64,000 nt of DNA from Candidatus Intestinimonas merdavium (GCA_019115785.1 DXCX01000027.1:1-64000), one strand, 5' to 3'. Positions 43,101 through 53,374 are shown, counted from the first letter of the stretch. The notes: generated from the letters alone by a model not told the origin. Program-made: numbers and translations.

Positions 43101-45581
43101 GTGGATGTGGTGGTCATCGCCAAGGTAGCCCTGGCGGCGGCTGCCTACGCCATTGATAAGCCCTATGACTATCTGGTCCCGGCAGAACTAGAGGGCAGGG
43201 CAATACCTGGTGTCCGGGTATTGGTCCCCTTTGGACGGGGCAATAAGCACACCGAAGGCATTGTCCTTGCGCTGTCCGATACAGTGCCGTCTGGCAAACG
43301 GCTTAAGGAGGTCTACACTGTACTGGATGACGCTCCGGTCTTGGATGAGCAGGGCCTGAAGCTGTGTCTGTGGATGCGGGAGCGGTATTTCTGTACAGTG
43401 TACGATGCCGCACGTGCCATGCTGCCAGCTGGGCTGTGGTTTTCTATTCGGGATACCTATCAGATTGCCCCCGGCGTGGACCGGGAAGCCTCATACGCTG
43501 CGGCGGGACGCTCCCGACGGGCTGAGCAGATCCTAGACCTGCTCTGGGCTTGTGGGGGTGCCGCTGAGCTGGGCCAGATCCACGCCGCACTGGGCACCGC
43601 CGATCCAGCTCCCGCATTGAAGATACTGACTGAGCATGGGGTACTCAGACTGGAGACCAGTGCTCAGCGAGGGGTGGGAGATAAGCGAGAAAAGGTGGCT
43701 GCCCTGGCTCTGCCGGCAGAGGATGCAATGGCCAGTGTGTCATCCAAGCGGCGGAGCGCCCCACTGCGTTACGCTGTGGTGGAGCTCCTGTGCGCGGTGG
43801 GCAGCACCAGTGTCAAGGAGCTCTGCTACTTTACCGGCGCTTCCAATGCTACCATCCGCTCGCTGGTGAAGAGCGGCCTGGTCACTTTGAAGGAGCGTGA
43901 GGTTTTCCGAGGTGGACATGAGGAGGCGACGGGACCCGTGTCGTCGCTGCCGCCTCTCAATGGAGAGCAAGAGATTGCGTTTCAAACATTGGACTGCCTA
44001 TGTCGGTCGAAAGAACCTGCTGTAGCGCTTCTTTATGGTGTAACGGGCAGTGGAAAGACCCAGGTGTACCTTCGGCTGATCCAGGCCGCTCTGGACAGGG
44101 GACAAACTGCTATGGTACTGGTTCCTGAGATTGCCCTTACTCCGCAGCTGCTGCGGATCTTTACCGCATACTTTGGAAGTGATGTTGCGGTGCTTCACAG
44201 CTCTCTTCGTGCGGGCGAGCGGTATGATGAATGGAAACGTCTGCGCGCCGGCCGTGCACGTGTGGCACTGGGCACACGATCCGCCGTTTTTGCCCCCCTG
44301 GGAAATCTGGGCCTTATTATTTTGGATGAGGAGCAGGAGGGAAGTTACAAATCGGAAAATCCGCCCCGATACCATGCCAGGGAGGTTGCCAAATACCGCT
44401 GCGCTAAGGCCGGTGGACTGCTGGTTCTGGGCTCTGCCACCCCGTCAGTAGAGAGTATGTATCTGGCCCAAAGTGGCGTCTATCATCTGGTAACACTGAG
44501 CAAACGATATAATGAACGGGCCCTTCCCGCCGTCTATGTCACCGACATGAAGGAGGAACTCCGGGCCGGCAACGGCAGCAGCATCAGTGCGCAGCTTAAG
44601 AGAGAGCTGGCGTCCAATTTGGAGCGGGGAGAGCAGTCCATTCTGTTTCTCAACCGCCGGGGCGCCAGCCGCATGGTTTCCTGTGGAGAGTGTGGCGAGG
44701 TGCCGGTGTGTCCAAGGTGTTCCGTTCATCTTACCTACCACTCAGCAAATCATCGGCTGATGTGCCACTATTGCGGCTATTCTGAACCGCTTCCGAACAC
44801 ATGCCCGACGTGTGGCGGAACCCTCAACTTTATTGGAGCTGGTACCCAGAAGGTACAAAGTGAACTGGAGGAGCTCTTCCCCGGAGTAGAGATTCTTCGC
44901 ATGGATGCCGATACTGTTTCGGTCGCCGACGGACACCAGAAATTGCTGGATCGATTTCAAAAGGGAAAGGTTCCCATCCTGGTTGGGACCCAGATGGTAG
45001 CCAAGGGCTTGGATTTTGAGAATGTGACCCTTGTGGGAGTGATTGCCGCCGACTTGGCCCTGTATGTAGACAGCTTCCGGGCTTCAGAGCGGACGTTCTC
45101 CCTTCTCACTCAGGTGGTGGGGAGGGCTGGCAGGGGAGAAAAAAGTGGCCGGGCGGTGATCCAAACCTATACCCCGGACAATGATGTGATCCGCTGTGCC
45201 GCCATCCAAGATTATGACCGCTTCTATGCGCAGGAAATCAATCTAAGGCGGCTCATGGACTATCCGCCGTTTCGGGATGTCTTTGTTCTGACCGCGTCTG
45301 GAATCGATGAGTCCGCCGTATTCCGAAAATGTCAAAAACTTCGCCGTAGTTTGGAGGACTGGGCAGCAGCCTGGAGAGACTATGATGCACGGCCGCGTTT
45401 GCTGGGTCCAGCTCCGGCCTCTGTGGCGAAAGTCAACAATCGCTATCGCTACCGCCTCACCCTGCTTTGTCAGAATACCAAAGAGGTCCGGCAACTCATT
45501 TCCACCCTGCTCATAGCCGCCGCCAATGACCGAGAGATCCGGGGGGTTTCGGTGTTTGCCGATGTGAACCCATATGATTAG
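43101..45581 (+). CDS. priA: Primosomal protein N' (replication restart helicase PriA)
   Basis: This protein of about 826 residues restarts stalled replication forks. Helicase motif I 'GVTGSGKTQ', motif II 'LDEEQEG' and the paired zinc sites 'CGECGEVPVCPRC' and 'CHYCGYS...CPTCGG' are visible. The frame is open upstream to 42999, but GTG 43101 with GGGGGAGG just before it begins at the PriA N-terminus; GTG 43107 is also possible. Confidence 0.96.
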   Translation: MDVVVIAKVALAAAAYAIDKPYDYLVPAELEGRAIPGVRVLVPFGRGNKHTEGIVLALSDTVPSGKRLKEVYTVLDDAPVLDEQGLKLCLWMRERYFCTVYDAARAMLPAGLWFSIRDTYQIAPGVDREASYAAAGRSRRAEQILDLLWACGGAAELGQIHAALGTADPAPALKILTEHGVLRLETSAQRGVGDKREKVAALALPAEDAMASVSSKRRSAPLRYAVVELLCAVGSTSVKELCYFTGASNATIRSLVKSGLVTLKEREVFRGGHEEATGPVSSLPPLNGEQEIAFQTLDCLCRSKEPAVALLYGVTGSGKTQVYLRLIQAALDRGQTAMVLVPEIALTPQLLRIFTAYFGSDVAVLHSSLRAGERYDEWKRLRAGRARVALGTRSAVFAPLGNLGLIILDEEQEGSYKSENPPRYHAREVAKYRCAKAGGLLVLGSATPSVESMYLAQSGVYHLVTLSKRYNERALPAVYVTDMKEELRAGNGSSISAQLKRELASNLERGEQSILFLNRRGASRMVSCGECGEVPVCPRCSVHLTYHSANHRLMCHYCGYSEPLPNTCPTCGGTLNFIGAGTQKVQSELEELFPGVEILRMDADTVSVADGHQKLLDRFQKGKVPILVGTQMVAKGLDFENVTLVGVIAADLALYVDSFRASERTFSLLTQVVGRAGRGEKSGRAVIQTYTPDNDVIRCAAIQDYDRFYAQEINLRRLMDYPPFRDVFVLTASGIDESAVFRKCQKLRRSLEDWAAAWRDYDARPRLLGPAPASVAKVNNRYRYRLTLLCQNTKEVRQLISTLLIAAANDREIRGVSVFADVNPYD

Positions 45582-45593
45582 GAGGATACAACC

Positions 45594-46085
45594 ATGGCAC
45601 TGAGAAAGATCCTTACCGATAAGGACCCCGCATTGCACAAAGTTTGCCGTCCAGTTACCAACTTTGACCAGCGTCTTTGGGATCTGCTGGACGATCTGAA
45701 AGAGACATTGGCTGATGCCAACGGCGCCGGATTGGCCGCACCTCAGGTAGGTATTTTGCGTCGGTGCGTCATCGTTGTGGATGATCAAGACCAAATGCTG
45801 GAGCTGGTGAATCCTGAGATCATCTGGCGCTCCGAGGAGCTTCAGAACGGCTGGGAGGGCTGTCTCAGTGTTCCGGGAAGATGGGGTGCCGTGGAGCGCC
45901 CCTTGCGTGTACGCGTCAAGGCCCAGGACCGGAGTGGGGCTTGGTTCGAGGTGGAAGGGGAGGCCATTGTGGCCCGTTGTTTCTGCCATGAGCTGGACCA
46001 CCTGGATGGCCATGTCTTTACAGAGCTCACAGAGCGGCTCTATACTCAGAAAGAGCTGGATGAGATGTATAAGGAGGAGGACTAA
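45594..46085 (+). CDS. def: Peptide deformylase
   Basis: The 163-residue metalloenzyme removes the formyl group from new proteins. All three motifs are present: 'GAGLAAPQVG', 'EGCLSVPG' and 'CHELDHLDG'. It begins 12 bases after priA and ends two bases before fmt, so formylation and deformylation genes are adjacent as usual. Confidence 0.98.
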   Translation: MALRKILTDKDPALHKVCRPVTNFDQRLWDLLDDLKETLADANGAGLAAPQVGILRRCVIVVDDQDQMLELVNPEIIWRSEELQNGWEGCLSVPGRWGAVERPLRVRVKAQDRSGAWFEVEGEAIVARCFCHELDHLDGHVFTELTERLYTQKELDEMYKEED

Positions 46086-46087
46086 GC

Positions 46088-47017
46088 GTGCGTATCCTCT
46101 TTATGGGTACCCCTGATTTTGCAGTGGTCTCTCTGACTGCCCTCCTGGAGGCTGGCCATCAGGTCTGTGGTGTCTTTACCCAGCCAGACAAGCCTAAAAA
46201 TCGCGGGATGAAGCTCCAGGCAAGCCCTGTAAAGGAGTTTTCCATTTCGCATAACATCCCAGTATTTCAGCCAGTGAAAATGAAGGATGGGGAGGCTATT
46301 GGCTATATTCAGGACTTGGACCCTGAGCTCATCGTGGTAGCGGCCTATGGCCGTATTCTGCCAACGGATATCCTGGACTATCCCCCCCTTGGCTGTATCA
46401 ATGTCCACTCCTCTCTGCTGCCAAAATACCGGGGGGCTGCCCCCATTAACTGGGCCATCCTCAATGGAGAGAAGATAACGGGTGTCACCATCATGCACAT
46501 GGCAGAAGAATTGGACGCTGGTGACATCATTCTTCAGAGAGAGACACCCATCGCCCCTGATGAGACGGCACCGGAACTCTTTGAACGGTTGGCAAAATTG
46601 GGCGGAACGCTGTTGGTAGAGGCGGTAGATCTGTTGGCACGGGGAGAGGCTCCTCGTATACAGCAGGACGCAGAGAAATCCACCTATGCCCCCATGCTTA
46701 GTCGGGAACTCTCTCCCATGGATTGGTCCAAACATGCCCAGACCCTCCATAATCAGGTGCGTGGACTGTTACCCTGGCCCTGTGCCACAGCGGAATTTGG
46801 CGGCGTTAGGTGTAAAGTATTTTCCGCTGATATGATTGATGCTACAGCGAATTTAGGGCCGGGTACCATTGTGGAAGCCGGGAAGTCAGGTATTGTCATG
46901 GCCTGCGGTGGAGGAACGCTTTTGCGGGTGAGGGAGCTCCAGCCCGATGGGAAAAAGCGAATGGCAGCGGCGGATTTTCTCCGTGGCCATCCTCTAATGA
47001 CAGGTGAAAAACTGTAA
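46088..47017 (+). CDS. fmt: Methionyl-tRNA formyltransferase
   Basis: This 309-residue enzyme formylates initiator Met-tRNA. The N-terminal 'MGTPDFAVVSL', the catalytic loop 'NVHSSLLPKYRGAAPINWA' and the C-terminal OB-like domain are present. The start is GTG 46088 with AAGGAGGAGG in the end of def. Confidence 0.98.
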   Translation: MRILFMGTPDFAVVSLTALLEAGHQVCGVFTQPDKPKNRGMKLQASPVKEFSISHNIPVFQPVKMKDGEAIGYIQDLDPELIVVAAYGRILPTDILDYPPLGCINVHSSLLPKYRGAAPINWAILNGEKITGVTIMHMAEELDAGDIILQRETPIAPDETAPELFERLAKLGGTLLVEAVDLLARGEAPRIQQDAEKSTYAPMLSRELSPMDWSKHAQTLHNQVRGLLPWPCATAEFGGVRCKVFSADMIDATANLGPGTIVEAGKSGIVMACGGGTLLRVRELQPDGKKRMAAADFLRGHPLMTGEKL

Positions 47018-47046
47018 TGTAAAAGAGTAGGAAGAGGAGTGATCCT

Positions 47047-48483
47047 ATGGCCGGTAATGCCCGGGAGGTTGCGCTGCTCACCCTGTCGGCTTGTGACCGA
47101 CAAGGTGCCTGGTCGGACCTTTCACTGAAAAAGAATATCCGGGCTGCCGGCCTGGACAATCGGGACGCCGCGCTGGCAACCCGCCTTTGCTTTGGTGTGC
47201 TTCAAAATCGACTGCTGCTGGACTTCTATATCAGTAAATTTTCTACGGTGAAGCCAGATCGGATGGAGAACAAAGTCCTTAACGCTTTGCGGCTGGGCGT
47301 CTATCAGATGGCCTTCCTTACTCGGGTGCCTGCAAGCGCCGCCGTCAATGAATCAGTGGGTTTGGTGAAGCGGTATAGTAAAAACCCCAGAAGTCCGGGG
47401 CTGGTCAACGGCATTCTCCGGTCCGTGGCACGAAACATCGACCGATTGCCCACCATCCCGGATGAGGACCCGATTTCCTATCTCTCTATGCGCTACAGCC
47501 ACCCGGCGTGGCTGGTGAGGACCTTTTGGGAGACCCTTGGGCCGGTGGAAACGGAACAGCTTCTGACTCTGAATAACGGGGAGCCGCCCACAGTGGCCCA
47601 GATTAACCCGCTTCGGGGGAGCATGGAGGAGATATTGACCTCTCTGCGTGCTGATGGGGCAGAGGTGGAGCCCCATCCCTGGCTCCCGGATTGTGTTACC
47701 CTCACCGGGGGCGGTGATCTTGAAAATCTCACTGCCTTTCAGGAGGGGAGGATCTATATCCAGGACGCTGGGGCACGTCTGGCCGTATTGGCGGCGGAGC
47801 CCAAACCCGGTATGACCATACTGGATGCATGCGCTGCCCCTGGCGGTAAATCCTTTGCTGCCGCCATTGAAATGGAAAACCAAGGGAAACTGGTCTCCTG
47901 TGATATCCATGCACATAAAAAGGCCCTGATCGATTCCGGCGCTCGACGGCTGGGCCTTACCTGCATCACCCCAGCCGTGCAAGATGGCAAAGTCCGCCGG
48001 GCTGAGTGGGAGAAATCCTTTGATCTGGCAATGGCGGATGTCCCTTGCTCTGGATTGGGCATCATCCGAAAAAAGCCAGACATTCGCTACAAAGACCCGG
48101 TGCCTTTGGCTGGGTTACCTGCGGTGCAGTCGGCCATTTTATCCAATGTTTCCGCTTATGTAAAGCCTGGGGGAGTTTTGCTGTACTGTACCTGCACCTT
48201 ACAAACTTCAGAAAACGAGGATGTGGTGAATGCCTTTCTTTCCGCCAATCCGGAATATGCGTTGGAGGGCTTTACCCTCCCTGGACCGGTGGGAGAGGTG
48301 CCGGATGGCATGGTCACCTTGTGGCCCCAGCGCCACGGAACCGATGGTTTTTTCTTTGCCAAGCTGAGGAGGCGGCCTGATAGTGCCATCGGCTATGGAA
48401 AGACTCTCTCATCGGACAGGATGGCACAGACTGTTCAAGAAAATGGACAGATATTGTCGGAAAAGTCCGGTGGAGGAGTATGA
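47047..48483 (+). CDS. rsmB: 16S rRNA (cytosine-C5)-methyltransferase RsmB
   Basis: The protein has 478 residues: an N-terminal NusB-like domain (1-~140) and a SAM methyltransferase domain with 'DACAAPGGKS', 'DVPCSGLG' and the catalytic 'YCTCTL'. It methylates C967 (E. coli numbering). The usual C-terminus 'DGFFFAKLRR' is followed by about 37 extra residues of no recognised family, which carry the rlmN ribosome site. It is downstream of def-fmt as usual. Confidence 0.96.
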   Translation: MAGNAREVALLTLSACDRQGAWSDLSLKKNIRAAGLDNRDAALATRLCFGVLQNRLLLDFYISKFSTVKPDRMENKVLNALRLGVYQMAFLTRVPASAAVNESVGLVKRYSKNPRSPGLVNGILRSVARNIDRLPTIPDEDPISYLSMRYSHPAWLVRTFWETLGPVETEQLLTLNNGEPPTVAQINPLRGSMEEILTSLRADGAEVEPHPWLPDCVTLTGGGDLENLTAFQEGRIYIQDAGARLAVLAAEPKPGMTILDACAAPGGKSFAAAIEMENQGKLVSCDIHAHKKALIDSGARRLGLTCITPAVQDGKVRRAEWEKSFDLAMADVPCSGLGIIRKKPDIRYKDPVPLAGLPAVQSAILSNVSAYVKPGGVLLYCTCTLQTSENEDVVNAFLSANPEYALEGFTLPGPVGEVPDGMVTLWPQRHGTDGFFFAKLRRRPDSAIGYGKTLSSDRMAQTVQENGQILSEKSGGGV

Positions 48484-48484
48484 C

Positions 48485-49552
48485 ATGATTGACATCAAAT
48501 CAATGACCTCGGAAGAACTGGGTGCTTTGCTTAAGGAGCAGGGGGAGCCCAGGTTTCGGGGCAAACAGATTTTTACTTGGCTCCATCGAGGAGCGATTTC
48601 CTTCCACGAGATGACCAATCTGCCTAAGGCGTTGCGGGAGCGTCTGGACAGCCAGTGTGTCATCACCCATCCGGAGGTGGTCCGAAAGCAGATCTCAGCT
48701 CAGGATGGGACCATCAAATACCTTTGGCGGCTTCTGGATGGAAATTGCATCGAAACGGTTTTGATGCGTTACCACCATGGGAATACTGTATGCATCTCCT
48801 CTCAGGTGGGGTGTCGCATGGGCTGTGCTTTCTGTGCTTCCACACTAGGTGGCAAGGTTAGAGACTTAACACCTTCAGAGATGATAGATCAGGTTCTCTT
48901 TACTCAGATCGATGCTGGTGTGCCCATTTCCAATATTGTCCTTATGGGGATTGGCGAACCACTGGACAACTTTGATACAGTACTGCGCTTTTTGGAGCTA
49001 GTAAACCATCAGGATGGGCTCAACATCGGTATGCGGCACATTTCTCTTTCTACCTGTGGCCTTACGGATAAAATTGACAAACTTGCGGAGCATCGGTTAC
49101 AATTAACTCTATCAGTTTCTCTGCATGCGCCGGATGATGAGACAAGGAGCAAAATCATGCCGGTGAACCGGGGGATCGGAGTAAAAAAGCTTTTCGACAC
49201 TTGCCGGCGTTATTTCGAGACGACAGGTCGGCGTATCTCTTATGAGTACGCCATGATCGATGGGGTCAATGACAGTGACGCTCAGGCTGACCTTTTGGCC
49301 AGCCATCTCAAAGGAACACCGGGACACGTGAACCTAATTCCTCTCAACGAGGTAAGGGAGAGCCCACTGAAGCCCAGCCGCCGGGTGCTGGAATTTCAGC
49401 AGCGTTTGGAAAGACAGGGTGTCACCGTGACGGTGCGGCGGAAGTTGGGAAGTGACATCGATGCTTCCTGCGGACAACTGCGGCGAAAAGCTATGGGCAT
49501 GGCATCTGAGCCGTCGGCGGACAATGTTCGGCCGAATGGCCGAAAGGACTGA
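48485..49552 (+). CDS. rlmN: Dual-specificity 23S rRNA/tRNA adenine-C2 methyltransferase RlmN
   Basis: This 355-residue radical-SAM enzyme methylates A2503 of 23S rRNA and A37 of tRNAs. The cluster motif is 'CRMGCAFC', and the second reactive cysteine is in 'DASCGQLR' near the end. ATG 48485 follows GGAGGAG and lies one base after the rsmB stop. Confidence 0.97.
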   Translation: MIDIKSMTSEELGALLKEQGEPRFRGKQIFTWLHRGAISFHEMTNLPKALRERLDSQCVITHPEVVRKQISAQDGTIKYLWRLLDGNCIETVLMRYHHGNTVCISSQVGCRMGCAFCASTLGGKVRDLTPSEMIDQVLFTQIDAGVPISNIVLMGIGEPLDNFDTVLRFLELVNHQDGLNIGMRHISLSTCGLTDKIDKLAEHRLQLTLSVSLHAPDDETRSKIMPVNRGIGVKKLFDTCRRYFETTGRRISYEYAMIDGVNDSDAQADLLASHLKGTPGHVNLIPLNEVRESPLKPSRRVLEFQQRLERQGVTVTVRRKLGSDIDASCGQLRRKAMGMASEPSADNVRPNGRKD

Positions 49553-49558
49553 TTCAAC

Positions 49559-50287
49559 ATGAATATATGGGGCATCACCGATGTGGGAGTGGTTCGGAAG
49601 CAAAATCAGGACAACTACCACATTGAGCTCCTGGCAGAGGATATGGCGCTTGGTATCGTCTGTGATGGCATGGGTGGAGCCAAGGCGGGCAATGTCGCCA
49701 GCCAGTTGGCGGTAGAAACCTTTTTGGATACGGCCAATGCCCAGCCGCCGGAGCAATGGCGGAATGAGCCGGAAGCACTTCTACACTTCGCGGCAGAACA
49801 GGCCAACGGCGCCGTTCATTTCCGTGCGAGTGTCGACGCTGACTGCCGGGGTATGGGAACTACCATGGTGGTAGCACTGGCCATCGGCAATCAGGCCTAC
49901 ATCCTGAATATCGGTGACAGCCGATGCTACCTGGTGCGGCCGGAGGGTATTTCTCGGGTGACGCGGGACCACTCTGTGGTGGAGGACCTGGTGGCCCGGG
50001 GGCAGATTACCCCAGAGCAGGCCAGGCAACACCCGCAGAAAAACCTAATTACCCGGGCTTTGGGAGCGGAATCCCAGCTCCGGGCTGATCTCTTCCGCCA
50101 GTCCGTGGAGCCGGGCGACGCCTTGCTCCTCTGTTCTGACGGTTTGAGCAACGTGGTCTCGGATCAGGAACTCCTCTATGAGGTCCTCCACGGCGGCCCT
50201 GCGGAGGACTGCTGTCGGAGACTGCTGGACATTGCGTTGTCCAGAGGCGCACCGGACAATGTGACCGCGGTCCTGCTTCAGATGTAA
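49559..50287 (+). CDS. prpC: PP2C-family serine/threonine phosphatase (Stp1/PrpC)
   Basis: The 242-residue phosphatase has the PP2C metal motifs 'GVVRKQNQDNY', 'VCDGMGGAKAGNVAS', 'GDSRCYLVR' and 'CSDGLSNVV'. It reverses the action of the PASTA kinase encoded next. ATG 49559 lies seven bases after rlmN, and prkC starts 19 bases after its stop. Confidence 0.96.
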   Translation: MNIWGITDVGVVRKQNQDNYHIELLAEDMALGIVCDGMGGAKAGNVASQLAVETFLDTANAQPPEQWRNEPEALLHFAAEQANGAVHFRASVDADCRGMGTTMVVALAIGNQAYILNIGDSRCYLVRPEGISRVTRDHSVVEDLVARGQITPEQARQHPQKNLITRALGAESQLRADLFRQSVEPGDALLLCSDGLSNVVSDQELLYEVLHGGPAEDCCRRLLDIALSRGAPDNVTAVLLQM

Positions 50288-50306
50288 CAAGGAGGATACC
50301 CCCATT

Positions 50307-52397
50307 ATGGATCAATACATAGGGAAATTGCTGGACAACCGATATGAGATCCTGGAGCGGATCGGTACCGGTGGCATGGCGGTGGTGTTCAAGGGACGGG
50401 ACCACCGACTCAACCGGCTGGTGGCAATCAAGATCCTCAAGGACGATTTGGCCAAGGATGCCGAGTTCCGACGCCGGTTCCACGACGAATCTCAGGCAGT
50501 GGCCATGCTCTCCCACCCCAATATCATGGCGGTATACGATGTAAGCCGCTCTGAGCAGGTGGAGTATATTGTCATGGAGCTCATCGACGGCATTACCCTC
50601 AAGCAGTATATGCAGCGCAAGGGAGGCCCTCTGAGTTGGAAGGAATCCCTCCATTTTATAACCCAGATTATGAAGGCACTCTCCCACGCCCACGGTCGGG
50701 GTATCATCCATCGGGATATCAAACCCCAGAACATTATGGTCCTGCGAGATGGCAGCATCAAGGTCACCGATTTTGGCATTGCCCGCTTGGCCTCTGCGGC
50801 TCAGAGCACCTTGACCCAGGAGGCTCTGGGTTCTGTCCACTATATCTCTCCTGAGCAGGCCAGAGGCAGCCGTATTGACGGCCGCAGCGACATTTACTCC
50901 GCCGGCGTGGTGCTTTACGAGATGCTCACCGGTCGTCTGCCCTTCGAGGGGGACACACCGGTGTCGGTAGCCATTCAACACATCAACTCCATTCCTCTTC
51001 CGCCCCGGGAGCTCAATCCAGATATTCCAGAGGCTCTGGAAGCCATCACGATGAAGGCCATGGCGCCTAAGGTGGAAAATCGCTACCGCAGCGCCGACGA
51101 CATGCTATACGATCTGGAGGAGTTCCGAAAGGACCCCAATATTGACTTAGAATACGATCCAACCAAACTTTTTGCTACGCCCGATGTGGCCGACGAGCCC
51201 ACCCAGGTCATTGGTACAGGGGTGCGCCGGCGAAGCGCACAGGGAGACACCGGCTCGGTGCGCCGCCGAAATCGGGAGGAGTCCGATTACGAGACACGTG
51301 TAACCCCCATGGAGCGTTCCCGAAAACGGCAGAGAAGCAGCATGTCGGTGCCTCTAGCTGTAGCCTCTATCCTGGTCTTTATCATTGGAATCGGAGTATT
51401 GCTCTGGGTGGTCTTCTTCAGTAACAGCTTCGAGTCCGATAGCCGTCATACCGTACCAAATCTTTACGGCATGACAGTAGAGGAAGCTATGTCCGACCCC
51501 AAGGTGGAGGGTATTTTTGAGATATTAGAAGGGGGGTCCGTGTCCAGCAGTCTGCCAGTGGGGCAGATTGTCTCCCAGGATCCGGCAGCCAAGCAACAGG
51601 TCACTGGAGAGAACCTTACGATCACCGTGACCACCAGCGCTGGTGAGGAGCCCATCTACATGCCTGACCTTGTAAACAAGGACTATCTGGAGGCGCAGCA
51701 GACTTTGCTGGATCTTGGCATCCCCAAGGCCAACGTTACTATGACCTGGGAGTATTCCGATGAGACCACAAAGAATAATGTGACCAGGACCGTCCCTCTG
51801 GCGGACAGCGCGCTCCAACCAGACACCATGGTAGAGATCTTTGTCAGCCAAGGCCCAGAGGTGGCCCAGCGGACCATGCTTTTCGTAGAGGGTATGACGC
51901 TCTCCGCCGCCAAGGATCTTCTGGAGGGCGAGAAGGGTCTGGGGCTGGTGGTAAAAGTCGTCTATACGGACAGCGATGAACCCGAAGATACCGTGCTCCT
52001 CCAGAGCATCCCTGCCGGCACTCAGGTGGACGAGGGGACTACGGTAACACTCCAGGTGAGCAATGGCTCCGGCAGTGTGTCCGAGGAGGTGCCTGGTATT
52101 GAGAGCCCGGCACCGGAGGACCCCACACCCACGCCCTCGCCGTCTCCCAGCATTGATCCAGACGTGAAGACAATCCAGTACTCTGTGACCCTGCCTGACG
52201 GCGATCCAAACGATATCGTCAAAGTAGAGGTTCGTGGTTCCGGATACGATCAGAGCAGAGAGGTTTCGCTCCTGGTCCGTGAAGTTGTCTTCAATATCAC
52301 TGGCAAGGGAAAGCAGAAGTTTGACATTTATTTTGACGGAGAGCGGGGCTATAGCATTGAGGTCAACTTTGATACTGGGGAAGTGAAGCTAGGATGA
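50307..52397 (+). CDS. prkC: PASTA-domain serine/threonine kinase (PrkC/Stk)
   Basis: The protein has 696 residues. The cytoplasmic kinase domain (about 10-275) has 'IGTGGMAVVFKG', 'HRDIKPQN' and 'DFG'. A membrane helix lies at about 346-371. Three extracellular PASTA repeats start near 380, 447 and 514, and a Pro-rich linker and about 90 extra residues follow. PrkC senses muropeptides and triggers germination in B. subtilis. Its stop overlaps a possible rsgA start. Confidence 0.96.
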   Translation: MDQYIGKLLDNRYEILERIGTGGMAVVFKGRDHRLNRLVAIKILKDDLAKDAEFRRRFHDESQAVAMLSHPNIMAVYDVSRSEQVEYIVMELIDGITLKQYMQRKGGPLSWKESLHFITQIMKALSHAHGRGIIHRDIKPQNIMVLRDGSIKVTDFGIARLASAAQSTLTQEALGSVHYISPEQARGSRIDGRSDIYSAGVVLYEMLTGRLPFEGDTPVSVAIQHINSIPLPPRELNPDIPEALEAITMKAMAPKVENRYRSADDMLYDLEEFRKDPNIDLEYDPTKLFATPDVADEPTQVIGTGVRRRSAQGDTGSVRRRNREESDYETRVTPMERSRKRQRSSMSVPLAVASILVFIIGIGVLLWVVFFSNSFESDSRHTVPNLYGMTVEEAMSDPKVEGIFEILEGGSVSSSLPVGQIVSQDPAAKQQVTGENLTITVTTSAGEEPIYMPDLVNKDYLEAQQTLLDLGIPKANVTMTWEYSDETTKNNVTRTVPLADSALQPDTMVEIFVSQGPEVAQRTMLFVEGMTLSAAKDLLEGEKGLGLVVKVVYTDSDEPEDTVLLQSIPAGTQVDEGTTVTLQVSNGSGSVSEEVPGIESPAPEDPTPTPSPSPSIDPDVKTIQYSVTLPDGDPNDIVKVEVRGSGYDQSREVSLLVREVVFNITGKGKQKFDIYFDGERGYSIEVNFDTGEVKLG

Positions 52398-52411
52398 CGG
52401 AAGGGATCGGT

Positions 52412-53302
52412 ATGATCCGCAAGGCCCTCAGCGGCTTCTATTATGTAGATGATGGGAGCGGGGAGCTGGTGTCCTGCCGGGCCCGTGGCAAGTTCCGGCA
52501 TAAGAAAATCACGCCCCTGGTAGGCGATCGTGTGAAGTTTACCCGCCTCTCCGATGGCTCTGGAGCCCTGGATGAAATCCTACCTCGTAAAAATCAGTTT
52601 CAGCGTCCCGCTGTGGCCAATATCGACCAGTTGGTCATCATTGTCTCTGGTGCGATTCCAGTCACTGAGCCCTTCCTCATAGATCGGGTAGCCGCAATCG
52701 CTGATAGCAAGGAGCACTGTGATTGTCTCATCTGTATCAATAAATGTGATCTGGAGCCCGGGGATGAGCTCTACAAAATCTATACTGCTGCCGGTTTCCC
52801 CACTATACGGGTCAGTGCTACAACAGGAGAAGGGATCGATACCCTTAGAGCGGCAATATCTGAAAAGGTATCTGCCTTTACAGGAAATTCCGGCGTGGGA
52901 AAGTCGAGCATCCTCAATGCGCTGTCGCCTAGCTTTCATCTCCAGGTTGGTGAGGTGAGCGAAAAGCTGGGACGGGGACGCCACACCACCCGCCATGTGG
53001 AGCTCTACCGATTGGAGACCGATGCCGTGGTGGCCGATACCCCCGGCTTTTCCTCCTTTGATACAGAGCGTATGGAGCTGCTGAGAAAAGAGGAGTTGGA
53101 GCTCGCTTTTCGCGAGTTCCGTCCCTACCTTGGTGCGTGCCAATTTGTGGGGTGCTCACATGTAAAGGAAAAGGGCTGTGCAATTCTTGCTGCTCTGAGA
53201 GAAGGAAAGATTATGCCCAGTCGGCATGCCAGCTATATCCGCCTGTGGGAGCAGGTCAAAGACCTGCGTGAATGGGAGTTGGAAAAGCACAGAAAAGGCT
53301 AA
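52412..53302 (+). CDS. rsgA: Small-subunit-dependent ribosome biogenesis GTPase RsgA
   Basis: This circularly permuted GTPase has an N-terminal OB fold, 'NKCD' (G4) before 'GNSGVGKSS' (G1) and 'DTPGFSSF' (G3), and a zinc site near 'CQFVGCSHVKEKGC'. It acts in 30S maturation. I use ATG 52412 ('MIRKALSGFYYV', after GGAAGGG). ATG 52394, overlapping prkC, would add six residues and is also plausible. Confidence 0.96.
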   Translation: MIRKALSGFYYVDDGSGELVSCRARGKFRHKKITPLVGDRVKFTRLSDGSGALDEILPRKNQFQRPAVANIDQLVIIVSGAIPVTEPFLIDRVAAIADSKEHCDCLICINKCDLEPGDELYKIYTAAGFPTIRVSATTGEGIDTLRAAISEKVSAFTGNSGVGKSSILNALSPSFHLQVGEVSEKLGRGRHTTRHVELYRLETDAVVADTPGFSSFDTERMELLRKEELELAFREFRPYLGACQFVGCSHVKEKGCAILAALREGKIMPSRHASYIRLWEQVKDLREWELEKHRKG

Positions 53303-53305
53303 GGC

Positions 53306-53333
53306 ACACATTGCGCCTCCTTTTGCGTATACT
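53306..53333 (+). promoter_or_regulatory. Possible sigma-E-type promoter of spoVM
   Basis: ACACATT (53306-53312) and CGTATACT (53326-53333) resemble the sigma-E -35 and -10 elements with a 13-base gap. It lies 41 bases before spoVM, which is sigma-E-dependent in B. subtilis. The match is imperfect. Confidence 0.4.
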
Positions 53334-53374
53334 GGTAACAGCAATGCCAGTCTGCGTGGAAGGAGGCGTTTTTT

